Below are positions 25,882 through 33,537 of a DNA stretch of 64,000 nt, in pieces. Position 1 is the stretch's first letter; each line of letters opens with the position of its first letter. The notes below the pieces were generated by a model. That model saw only the letters and a list, made by a program, of their open reading frames with translations. It was not told where the DNA came from and ran no database searches. The translations under genes and the position numbers were made by a program. Origin of the DNA: Prevotella nigrescens (GTDB lineage Bacteria > Bacteroidota > Bacteroidia > Bacteroidales > Bacteroidaceae); NCBI RefSeq assembly GCF_031191185.1, contig NZ_CP133464.1, positions 372,001 through 436,000 on the forward strand, given 5' to 3'.

Positions 25882-27228
25882 TCACTCCGTTTGTCTGTCT
25901 ATAAGTTCTTTGATGTTGATGGTTTTCAGCTCTTTCAGGTAGGTTGCGTGAATGTTTTTCACCTTTTTGTATATGTCTTTCTCCCACACATGCTCTGGCA
26001 ACTGACTGGTCAAGGCAGGCTTCAGGCTGGGTACTGACTCCATGCGAGCCACCAATTCGCCCACGGTCATGTCGTTGGTGTCGTGCGTAGGCGTATAAGT
26101 TACTTCATCGCTGGTTGGCAAATGGTTCTCGGCAACCAGTCCTATGTCTTTCAATCGGTCTAATATTGCCAATGTAACACGTATTGGAATGCCTGTTTCA
26201 GTCTCCAATTCTAATGCTGTATAAGGTTTCTCATCGTGCGAAAACCGTTGACAGATGTAGCATAGCACAGTTGCACTCATTGCAAGAAAGTCGTTATAGC
26301 AAACGTCTTTCATCTCTATCATACATTCGTAGTAGTCCAAATTCTGGTTGGTATAGCAGAGTTCGGCACAGAAAAGGCAGATATACCACGACATAAGCAT
26401 CCACAACATAAACAAAGGCAGGGCTGCAAACGAACCGTAGATGGCATTATAGCTTGTAAGAAACACCTGTCCGTGAATGTAAAGTCCCTGTAAGGCAAGC
26501 ATTGACAAGCTGGCAAGCACGGAGGGACCTATCGTTTTGGAGAGCTGAACTTTTGCGTTGGGCATGAAGACATAGAGCACAACAAACATAAAAGTAAGTA
26601 TTGCCCACGGCAAAAGATAGCGGAGCGAGAAGCGGGCAATGTTTCCCAGAAGTGCAAAACTGCTAAGATTTTCTACGAAACCATAAAGATAGATGCTCAG
26701 TCCAGACATTATGATGATGCTGATTGGCACCAGAAACATCATTGCGGTGTAGTCTATGAGCACCCGACTGATGGGTCGTGTGCCCTTAACCTGCCATATA
26801 CTGTCGAAAACGCGCTCTACGGTGTTTATCAAAGAGAACACACTGTAAAGCATAATCAGCAGTCCGATGCCGATAAAAATGCCTGTTTTGGCATGCGTAA
26901 GATAAGAATGTGTAAGTGTTAACAGCCAGTTTGCCACTTCGGGTTGTGCCGAAAACATTTCTCGAAACTGGGTTTCTATGAACTTGCCGAACCCAAAACC
27001 GTTGGCAACAGCAAATATTAAGGCTGCTATGGGCACTATTGCCATAATGGTAGAGAACGACAGCTGAGCTGCAAAAGTTACGTGTTCGCGCTCTATAAAG
27101 AACTTTATTGTAAGGTAAAACTTCTGCAACAATCTAATAGCAATGCCTTTACGTTTAGATTTATACTCTGTTTTCTGCCACATTTCTGTGGTAAAAAAGT
27201 TCTTTATTTTGGTTATATCCATCTTCAT
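25882..27228 (-). CDS. YihY/BrkB family inner-membrane protein
   Basis: 448 residues from the ATG at 27228, which has AAGGA eight bases upstream. The family core is about 55-310, with six hydrophobic segments and HVTFAAQLSFSTIMAIVPIAALIFA near 52-76, plus IYGSFAALPLFMLWMLMSWYICLFCAEL. The C-terminal 150 residues form a soluble tail with a winged-helix-like part (YTALELETETGIPIRVTLAILDRLKDIGLV). The old name RNase BN is a misassignment for this family; its real function is unknown, possibly transport. The promoter lies inside the terminator of the upstream micro-gene operon. Confidence 0.87.
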   Translation of the reverse strand: MKMDITKIKNFFTTEMWQKTEYKSKRKGIAIRLLQKFYLTIKFFIEREHVTFAAQLSFSTIMAIVPIAALIFAVANGFGFGKFIETQFREMFSAQPEVANWLLTLTHSYLTHAKTGIFIGIGLLIMLYSVFSLINTVERVFDSIWQVKGTRPISRVLIDYTAMMFLVPISIIIMSGLSIYLYGFVENLSSFALLGNIARFSLRYLLPWAILTFMFVVLYVFMPNAKVQLSKTIGPSVLASLSMLALQGLYIHGQVFLTSYNAIYGSFAALPLFMLWMLMSWYICLFCAELCYTNQNLDYYECMIEMKDVCYNDFLAMSATVLCYICQRFSHDEKPYTALELETETGIPIRVTLAILDRLKDIGLVAENHLPTSDEVTYTPTHDTNDMTVGELVARMESVPSLKPALTSQLPEHVWEKDIYKKVKNIHATYLKELKTINIKELIDRQTE

Positions 27229-27291
27229 TCTCGTTCCTTTTTTGTTTCTCAAAGGGTGTGTCTTCTTTACAAAAGGGCAAAGAACACAGTG

Positions 27292-27322
27292 CAAACTTAA
27301 TAAAAAAAGGTGAAATCAACAA
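27292..27322 (-). promoter_or_regulatory. promoter of the YihY gene
   Basis: Minus strand TTG (27320-27322), 20 bases, TAAGTTTG (27292-27299). The -33 part falls inside the terminator hairpin of the preceding transcription unit. Confidence 0.65.
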
Positions 27323-27338
27323 CGATTTCACCTTTTTA
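27301..27338 (-). terminator. terminator of the micro membrane-protein operon
   Basis: AAAGGTGAAATC pairs perfectly with GATTTCACCTTT around a 6-base loop; the minus strand continues with a run of seven T. It is located 90 bases beyond the stop of the 29-residue gene. Confidence 0.85.
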
Positions 27339-27426
27339 TATCTATGTATGTTGCAACTTGCCGATAGGGTTTCAGTAAGTTGTTGTATGCCATTTGCCTT
27401 AAAGATAGCAGCGAATTGGCATGAAT

Positions 27427-27516
27427 TCAGCGGTTCTTTTTGTCTTGATACATAAAGTAAAGACGTCCAATTACTGCGCCCACAAAGAGCAAAATCGCTA
27501 CTGCTAATGTTCCCAT
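27427..27516 (-). CDS. 29-residue membrane micro-protein (copy A)
   Basis: An ORF of 29 codons: MGTLAVAILLFVGAVIG, then RLYFMYQDKKNR. One hydrophobic helix of about 17-20 residues is followed by a basic tail, so it is probably a single-pass inner-membrane protein with the tail in the cytoplasm. It is a tandem duplicate of the 35-residue gene next to it: leader (AGGAGAATAGTATGGGA) and last 12 residues (LYFMYQDKKNR region) are almost the same, while the helix has diverged. AGGAG lies 7 bases before the ATG. I recognise no function. Duplication with conserved ends and a good ribosome site makes it credible as a gene. Confidence 0.62.
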   Translation of the reverse strand: MGTLAVAILLFVGAVIGRLYFMYQDKKNR

Positions 27517-27539
27517 ACTATTCTCCTAACTTCTAATTA

Positions 27540-27647
27540 CTATCCTTTTCCGTTAGATTTACGGTTCTTTTTGTCTTGATACATAAAGTAAAGACCTCCA
27601 ATTGTCGCTACCAGCGAAACAAAAATCGATGCTACTATTGCTCCCAT
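27540..27647 (-). CDS. 35-residue membrane micro-protein (copy B)
   Basis: 35 codons: MGAIVASIFVSLVATIGG, then LYFMYQDKKNRKSNGKG. It has one hydrophobic helix and a strongly basic tail. The ATG lies 1 base after the stop of the frameshifted gene at 27649, whose last codons contain its ribosome site (AAAGGAG), so translation is coupled. Copy A follows after 23 bases. The size and charge pattern resemble small regulatory subunits of membrane complexes and also type I toxins. No antisense RNA is evident, and I assign no function. Confidence 0.62.
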   Translation of the reverse strand: MGAIVASIFVSLVATIGGLYFMYQDKKNRKSNGKG

Positions 27648-27648
27648 A

Positions 27649-27839
27649 CTATTCTCCTTTCTTTTGATTACTATCCTTTTCTATTAAATAGAGCCCCCAA
27701 CATAAGGTTAATGCTGCACCCAATACAACGCAAACAAGAACCCATAGGCGATCCATACTGCCAAAAGCTGTCGATAATAGCAAAGCGTTACCATATATTT
27801 TGCTATATCCATCAGCCATTTTCCTAGCTCTTTTTTCAT
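27649..27839 (-). pseudogene. small membrane-protein gene with a one-base frameshift
   Basis: From the ATG at 27839 the minus strand reads MKKELGKWLMDIAKYMVT, a start typical of a small Bacteroidota membrane-protein family (I think DUF6722), then runs out of frame. In the neighbouring frame, also open from an ATG at 27819, the missing part follows: ALLLSTAFGSMDRLWVLVC, a second hydrophobic segment and LYLIEKDSNQKKGE. Inserting one base after the Thr codon would restore a protein of about 63 residues with two membrane segments. This is a true frameshift, a programmed shift, or a sequence error. The alternative is that the 56-residue frame from 27819 (after AGGA) is the real product. Possible -7 TATATTTG at 27844-27851. 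Confidence 0.6.
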
Positions 27840-27956
27840 AATGCAAATATATAAATAATTCTTGTATTACGGTTCTTATTCTTAGAAAAAATAGCCAATA
27901 TCTTTTATTTTGCCCTTCTTTCTATCGCTATTGGTGTTTTATTATAATTCAAAAGA

Positions 27957-27994
27957 AACCTCGCTATAAAGGAAAATCCCATATAACGAGGTTT
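27957..27994 (-). terminator. terminator after htpG
   Basis: AAACCTCG-C-TATA and TATA-A-CGAGGTTT pair with one mismatch around a 13-base loop. On the minus strand a weak T-rich stretch (TTTCTTTT) follows. It is 26 bases beyond the htpG stop. Confidence 0.68.
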
Positions 27995-28019
27995 AAAACT
28001 ATGTGTTATAGCAGTTGGT

Positions 28020-30077
28020 CTACTTAATTAAGTCTACCGAACGCTTAATAAACTTGTCGAGCGCAGCACCTTTTAGCAATCCGTTTTGCAAGAGAGCAAG
28101 GTCTATTAGCTGATGTATGGCATTATTGTTCTTGGCATAATCAGCTATCACAGTGTTCTTTTCGTTACGTTGTTTCGTAAGTTCTTCCTCTGTGTTCTTA
28201 AGTTCGTCCTTCTCGTTTTGGGTAACTTCCTCTGGCTTTTTCTTACCTTGTGCCTGTTGCAAGGCAGCTTCGCGCGCCTGCAAACCCTTAATTTCGCTAC
28301 GTATAGGCTGCAGTTTTTCGGCAGTAGAAGTATTGCTTTCGCTCAGAATTTGCTTAATAATGGCGTGGTCAGAGTTCAGTACGATGGTGTATGTGTCGGG
28401 CATTTGTGCATAGAAACCCATACCCTGCTGGTATTGGCTCATCTCTTTCATACGGCGCATATACTCGTTTTGTGTTGCCACAATTGGCTGAGCGGTTTCG
28501 CCCAATGGCTCTACGCTTACCATAAACTCTGCCTTTTCCACCTTAGGCAGCTGCGATTGGAAAGCCTGAGTTAGCGTATCGGCATCGTTTTCGCCAAGTT
28601 TTTCGCCCTTTGTTTCGTCTTTTTTCGCAATGATATGGTCTATAACGTCAGAGTCTACCCGTACAAAACGCGACTTGTCGAACTTCTGTTCCAGCATGGA
28701 AAGCGTAGGAACATCTAACTGTCCGTTGGCTAACAGCACGGAATATCCCTTTGCACGTGCCGTTTCAATGTACGAATACTGTTCCTCCTTTTCGGTTGCG
28801 TAGAGGTAAACAAGCATTCCGTCCTTGTCGGTCTGGTTGTCTTTAATAAGCGTTTTATACTCTTCGAAGGTGAAGTTCTTGCCATCTACATCGGTAAAGA
28901 GTGAGAAATCCTTTGCACGGTCGTAGAAATCGGGTTGCGAAAGCATACCATAGTTCACGAAAAGCTTAAGGTCTTGCCACTTTTCTTCGTACTCTTTACG
29001 GTTCTCTTTGAATATTCCGTTGAGCCTGTCTGCCACTTTCTTGGTGATGTAAGTAGATATTTTCTTTACGTTAGCATCGCTTTGCAAATAGCTTCGGCTC
29101 ACATTCAGCGGTATATCTGGTGAGTCTATCACACCATGAAGCAGGGTAAGGAACTCCGGAACAATGCCTTCTACCTGGTCTGTAACGAATACTTGGTTGC
29201 AATAGAGCTGTATCTTGTTGCGCTGAAGCTCTATATTGTTCTTCACGCGTGGGAAATACAGAATACCGGTCAGGTGGAATGGATAGTCAACATTCAGATG
29301 AATCCAGAACAAAGGCTCGTCGTTCATTGGGAAGAGCGTACGATAGAACTGCTTGTAGTCCTCGTCTTTCAGTTCAGCGGGTGCTTTTGTCCATAGCGGT
29401 TCCACATTATTTATAATGTTGTCCTTATCTGTTTCCACGCTTTTACCGTCTTTCCATTCAGTTTGTTTGCCGAAGACAACGGGTACAGCCATAAACTTGC
29501 AGTACTTGTTCAGCAGGCTTTCTATCTTCTGTTTCTGCAAAAACTCCTTGCAATCGTCGTCTATATGGAGCACGACATCGGTGCCATGGGTTGCCTTTTC
29601 GGTGTCTTCTATCGAAAATTCCGGGCTTCCGTCGCAGCTCCAACGTACTGCTTGTGCCCCGTCGCGATAGCTTTTGGTTATTATTTCAACCTTTTTAGAC
29701 ACCATGAAGGCAGAGTAGAAGCCCAGACCGAAGTGTCCTATGATGGCTTCAGCCTTGTCTTTGTACTTGTCCAAGAAGTCTGTAACGCCCGAAAAGGCTA
29801 TCTGGTTAATGTATTTGTCTATCTCTTCTGCCGTCATACCTATGCCATCATCGCTTACGGTGAGTGTTCCGGCTTTTTCGTCGAGACTTACACGAACCTT
29901 CAAATCGTTGGTTTCGCCTTTAAACTCGCCTGTTGCAGCAAGCGTGCGCAGCTTTTGTGTTGCATCGACAGCGTTAGATACCAACTCGCGAAGGAAGATG
30001 TCGTGGTCGGAATAGAGGAATTTCTTAATGACAGGGAATATGTTCTCTGTCGTTACACCTATTTTACCTTTTTGCAT
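28020..30077 (-). CDS. htpG: chaperone HtpG (Hsp90)
   Basis: 685 residues. The N-terminal GHKL ATPase domain shows FLRELVSNAVDAT near 29 (ATP-binding E and N), VSDDGIGMTAEEI near 74, and GHFGLGFYSAFMV near 114. The middle domain has the catalytic-loop NVSRSYLQSD near 328. The C-terminal dimerisation domain includes a charged helical segment (EKLQPIRSEIKGLQAREAALQQAQGKKKPEE) typical of Bacteroidota homologues. It folds or remodels client proteins in the cytoplasm. I see no clear promoter of the standard type just upstream. It appears to be a single-gene unit with a terminator. Confidence 0.96.
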   Translation of the reverse strand: MQKGKIGVTTENIFPVIKKFLYSDHDIFLRELVSNAVDATQKLRTLAATGEFKGETNDLKVRVSLDEKAGTLTVSDDGIGMTAEEIDKYINQIAFSGVTDFLDKYKDKAEAIIGHFGLGFYSAFMVSKKVEIITKSYRDGAQAVRWSCDGSPEFSIEDTEKATHGTDVVLHIDDDCKEFLQKQKIESLLNKYCKFMAVPVVFGKQTEWKDGKSVETDKDNIINNVEPLWTKAPAELKDEDYKQFYRTLFPMNDEPLFWIHLNVDYPFHLTGILYFPRVKNNIELQRNKIQLYCNQVFVTDQVEGIVPEFLTLLHGVIDSPDIPLNVSRSYLQSDANVKKISTYITKKVADRLNGIFKENRKEYEEKWQDLKLFVNYGMLSQPDFYDRAKDFSLFTDVDGKNFTFEEYKTLIKDNQTDKDGMLVYLYATEKEEQYSYIETARAKGYSVLLANGQLDVPTLSMLEQKFDKSRFVRVDSDVIDHIIAKKDETKGEKLGENDADTLTQAFQSQLPKVEKAEFMVSVEPLGETAQPIVATQNEYMRRMKEMSQYQQGMGFYAQMPDTYTIVLNSDHAIIKQILSESNTSTAEKLQPIRSEIKGLQAREAALQQAQGKKKPEEVTQNEKDELKNTEEELTKQRNEKNTVIADYAKNNNAIHQLIDLALLQNGLLKGAALDKFIKRSVDLIK

Positions 30078-30277
30078 AATCTATATTTTTATTTGTTAAT
30101 TTCAATCTGCCTGTATCATTACAAATGGCGTGCCAAAATGTAACAACCAGACTTTCGCATTGCAAACAGATTTTACATATCGTCTTATTTTGATGGTTGT
30201 AACCTGCGAAAATATCTAAATTTATTCAAATTTATTGCAGTTTTATGCTCCATTCTCCATTTTATTTTATACTTTTG

Positions 30278-30513
30278 CAGGCACTCAAGAGCTTGTCAAA
30301 ACTAAATAACAACATCGAATAGGCATCGTTTCAGAAGCCTATATGGTAGCAGACTCATTGCTAAATGGTTATTTCTCCATGCTTCGGAAAGCCAATAACT
30401 TGGAGAAACATGACTGACAGAAAGGCTCAAGACATCATAACAACAAATAACAGTCCTATTCAATAACGTATAAAAACTAACATTTCTATACAAAACACCA
30501 ATCTATAAGCTAC
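30278..30513 (+). other. possible long 5' leader of the adenosyltransferase gene
   Basis: A -7 element TACTTTTG lies at 30270-30277 without a good -33. If used, the leader is about 230 bases. It contains a perfect 8-bp stem 30372-30379/30401-30408, and bases 30368-30373 could instead pair with 30394-30399. I looked for a cobalamin-riboswitch B12 box (GCCACTG) and did not find it. Confidence 0.4.
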
Positions 30514-31050
30514 ATGAATGCAAGGAATATGGTAAGCCGTGGACAGGTTCACGTCTACACGGGCAACGGAAAAGGTAAGACCACGGCAGCTTTCGGACTT
30601 GCCATACGAGCCTGTATGGCTGGCAAAAAAGTTTTCATCGGACAGTTCATGAAGTCGATGCAATACAACGAAACACGCATTGCAAGATACATAGACAACC
30701 TGTCTGTAGAGCAGTTTGGCAATGGTTGCATACTGACGCGTGCCCCCAACGAGGTGGATAGGCGGCAAGCTCAGGACGGAATGCATAGGTGCGCAGAACT
30801 TCTTGGCTCGGGTAATTGGGACGTAGTGATATTCGATGAGATTACAATAGCACTGCACATGGAACTCGTCAGCATTGAAATGCTTATGGAAGCATTGGAA
30901 AACAGAGACGCCAAAACAGAGGTTGTGCTTACCGGACGCCATGCTCCGAAACAACTTATAGACTATGCCGACCTTGTAACAGACATGCAGGAGGTGAAGC
31001 ATTACTATGCCAGCAAGGGACTGTTGTCGCGCAATGGCATAGACAGATAG
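30514..31050 (+). CDS. cobO: cob(I)yrinic acid a,c-diamide adenosyltransferase
   Basis: 178 residues of the CobA/CobO/BtuR type. The P-loop GNGKGKTTAAFG lies at 18-29. GQFMKS near 43, DVVIFDEITIALHMELV near 104-120 and VVLTGRHAPKQLIDYADLVTDM near 137-158 are the family signatures. The enzyme transfers the adenosyl group from ATP to cobalt, making adenosylcobalamin. Glutamate mutase, encoded at 6.5-9.8 kb, needs precisely this coenzyme, so the gene supports that pathway although it is 20 kb away. ATG at 30529 is an alternative start. No other cobalamin genes are adjacent. A 22-bp unit array lies downstream. Confidence 0.93.
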   Translation: MNARNMVSRGQVHVYTGNGKGKTTAAFGLAIRACMAGKKVFIGQFMKSMQYNETRIARYIDNLSVEQFGNGCILTRAPNEVDRRQAQDGMHRCAELLGSGNWDVVIFDEITIALHMELVSIEMLMEALENRDAKTEVVLTGRHAPKQLIDYADLVTDMQEVKHYYASKGLLSRNGIDR

Positions 31051-31151
31051 GCAATCTTCAAGAACCACACAATTTGTATGACGTGTCAGGATTTTGCTTT
31101 TCGATACGCCTCAACCACCTTTCAATCTCACGAAGATAACGTTACTGAAAC

Positions 31152-31257
31152 AAGGCAATTGTGCCTTAGTATTTCAATACCCCTTGTTTCGTTGTGTAAA
31201 AGAGCCTGTTTTACACGGCAAAAGAGCCTGTTTTGGAACGCAAGACAGGCTCTTTTG
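31152..31257. repeat. array of 22-bp hairpin units
   Basis: Clear units at 31197, 31219 and 31241 (exactly 22 bp apart; two with GAGCCTG, one with CAGGCTC core). In the same register a weaker unit lies at 31175, and a palindrome with other arms (AAGGC/GCCTT) is at 31152-31167. The array separates the convergent adenosyltransferase and lipoate genes. Confidence 0.82.
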
Positions 31258-31401
31258 TTTTATTAAGGCAGTAGCATGGTAAAATGACACCTACACTTCG
31301 GGTGTATTGTTGCCTGATGGTTGCGACGGGTCTGGACAGTTCTTCCGTGTCTTGATGCACTTTATAACGGGCAACTGGAAACTTTCAAACGGCAGAAATG
31401 G

Positions 31402-33225
31402 CTATACGGTATCGGCAGCGTGGTATGAACTGCGCACCAATGGACCACTTACTACGTGCTGGAAGCCTTTCTCCAATCCTATCTTCTTGTACTCTGCAAA
31501 CTGCTGTGGACTGATATAGGCTTTCACTGGCAGATGTTTCGACGTGGGTTGCAAGTACTGTCCCAGCGTCAGACGCTTGCAGCCGGTGGCGAGAATGTCG
31601 TCCATGGTCTGCAATATCTCCTCGTGCGTTTCGCCTAAACCTAACATAAAGCCTGTTTTCGCCTGCACTCCGCAACGCACAATCTCTGCCAGCACCTCCA
31701 AACTGCGGTCATATTGTGCCACGCTGCGCACCGATGGAGTAAGCCTGCGCACCGTCTCCATGTTGTGTCCACACACGTGTGGCTTTGTGGTTAGCACCTT
31801 TTGTATCAGTTCTTTCTTCCCCATGAAGTCCGGTATAAGCAGTTCTATCTTTGTGTCAGGGTTCAGTTGCTGTATGGCTTCCACGGTTTTCACCCAGTGT
31901 TCGGCACCGTAGTCGGGCAAATCGTCGCGGTCTACCGACGTGATTACGGCATAACGAAGGTTCAAAGCCTTTATCGATTCAGCCACGTGTCGGGGTTCTT
32001 CAGGGTTCAAAGCGTTGGGACGTCCACTCAATGTGTTGCAGAATCGACACTTGCGGGTACATATTTCGCCCCCTATCATGAGCGTTGCGGTGCGTGCTGC
32101 CCAGCATTCTGTGCGGTTGGGGCATAGTCCGCTGGTGCAGATAGTGTTCATGTGGTGGCGTGCCAGAATGCCCGCTGTTTCGCCAGACGACTTCTTTGAG
32201 GTTAGGTTTATCTTCAGCCAATCGGGCTTCATCACGTGTGGCGGACGTCCGAAGAGCAGGCGCAAGAACTGTTCGGTGGTGAAATTGCGAATCACGTTGC
32301 CCATTTCCACGCCCTCGATAGCCTTCTCTACCGCCTCGCGCGTAAAGCTGACACCATGCAGAAGGTCGAGCAATTCACGGTCAAGGTCGCCCGACAGGAA
32401 GTAATCGCCCATCAGATTGATGTTCACAATCTTTTGGTTCTTCAGTTCAATATGTGCCTGAATGGTACCCACATCGGCAAAACGCTTCTGCCGAACCTCC
32501 GTATATTTAGGGTTCTTGCCGTATGTAAAGTCGTCAGAAGCAAGTCCTTTCTCAATCTCTTCAATCTGTTTCATGTCGTCAGGAGTAAGTTCCAGCACCT
32601 CGTTTCCACACATATACTTGCGTACGTAAGCCATAAACGCCTCTATATCGAGCGTGGTATAGTTGCCCACATTGGCAACACGCTGGCGCACGGACGCTAC
32701 CCCCTTGCTCTGCAACTTCTCCTTTCCGGGTGTCAATGCTTCTGAAAGGTGTTCCAACTGCGTGCTGAACAAGAGCGAATTGTGCAGCACGCTGCGCCCT
32801 TTAAGGCGGTAGAAGGCACTTCCAGCCACCTTCTTTCCCTCCACGAGAATATCGTTTCTGCCCGAAAGCTCGGTGTTAATGCCAAGACTTCTTATCATGT
32901 CGGCAATGCCCTGCATATACTCTACAAAGGCACTATTCACGTTTTCGGCAAACGAGATGTACGAAAACTGCATGCAGCCCTTGTCGGCATAGATGCAGCC
33001 TCCGCCACTCTTACGGCGGAAAATGTGTATGCCGTTGCGCTTGCAGTAGTCTATGTTCACTTCGTTTTCGGTCAGCTGGTTGCGTCCAAGCATGACCGTC
33101 GGCTCTACACGCCACGCCATAAAGTAGTCGTCGTCGGTGTATTTGCGTGCCACATACTCTTCTACGGCAAAGTAAAAAGGCAGTTGGTGGGTAGTCTTTC
33201 GTTCAGGAATAATGATATATTTCAT
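31402..33225 (-). CDS. lipoate-protein ligase/lipoyl synthase fusion
   Basis: 607 residues with two enzymes in one chain. Residues 1 to about 325 are LplA-like: RRKSGGGCIYAD at 70-81, GRNDILVEGKKVAGSAFYR at 122-140, and an accessory C-terminal part to about 325. Residues 330-607 are lipoyl synthase LipA: auxiliary cluster cysteines C363, C368, C374, radical-SAM cysteines C389, C393, C396 (CTRKCRFC), and the C-terminal RSSYHA motif. The product could both attach lipoate or octanoate and insert the sulfurs, for 2-oxoacid dehydrogenases or glycine cleavage H protein. No LipB is seen in the window. A -7 element TACATTTG lies at 33341-33348 on the minus strand. Confidence 0.93.
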   Translation of the reverse strand: MKYIIIPERKTTHQLPFYFAVEEYVARKYTDDDYFMAWRVEPTVMLGRNQLTENEVNIDYCKRNGIHIFRRKSGGGCIYADKGCMQFSYISFAENVNSAFVEYMQGIADMIRSLGINTELSGRNDILVEGKKVAGSAFYRLKGRSVLHNSLLFSTQLEHLSEALTPGKEKLQSKGVASVRQRVANVGNYTTLDIEAFMAYVRKYMCGNEVLELTPDDMKQIEEIEKGLASDDFTYGKNPKYTEVRQKRFADVGTIQAHIELKNQKIVNINLMGDYFLSGDLDRELLDLLHGVSFTREAVEKAIEGVEMGNVIRNFTTEQFLRLLFGRPPHVMKPDWLKINLTSKKSSGETAGILARHHMNTICTSGLCPNRTECWAARTATLMIGGEICTRKCRFCNTLSGRPNALNPEEPRHVAESIKALNLRYAVITSVDRDDLPDYGAEHWVKTVEAIQQLNPDTKIELLIPDFMGKKELIQKVLTTKPHVCGHNMETVRRLTPSVRSVAQYDRSLEVLAEIVRCGVQAKTGFMLGLGETHEEILQTMDDILATGCKRLTLGQYLQPTSKHLPVKAYISPQQFAEYKKIGLEKGFQHVVSGPLVRSSYHAADTV

Positions 33226-33537
33226 TGTTCAGATCTATGTTCTCAATATGTGTTGATAGGTTGTTTCACCTTATCGTATATATAATGCCCACAATTTCAT
33301 CGGCAAGTCGCTACACCCTGCCAATGCCATCGAGGGCTTGCAAATGTACGAAAAAATATTGATTTGGGCGAAAATACACCCTTTTTTATTACAAACGATA
33401 CTTTCCCGGAGGATTAAAAAAGATGAAATTACACCATAAAACGAATATTTTCTTTAACTTTGTACAATTGTTTGCGAACTGTGACAGCTACAAAACGCAA
33501 CGGAAGAACAATACAATAAGAATAGAAAACATTGATA
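33226..33537. other. divergent intergenic region
   Basis: It holds a minus-strand -7 element TACATTTG (33341-33348) for the lipoate fusion gene and a plus-strand TAACTTTG (33455-33462) for the FMN/iron-sulfur gene. Neither has a good -33 at the right distance. No gene is seen. Confidence 0.5.

Noticed and set aside
26184-26396. Plus-strand small frame within the YihY gene
   Set aside because: It is fully contained in the conserved membrane protein and lacks independent evidence.
30278-30513. Cobalamin riboswitch before the adenosyltransferase
   Set aside because: No B12 box GCCACTG or typical preceding conserved elements are present.
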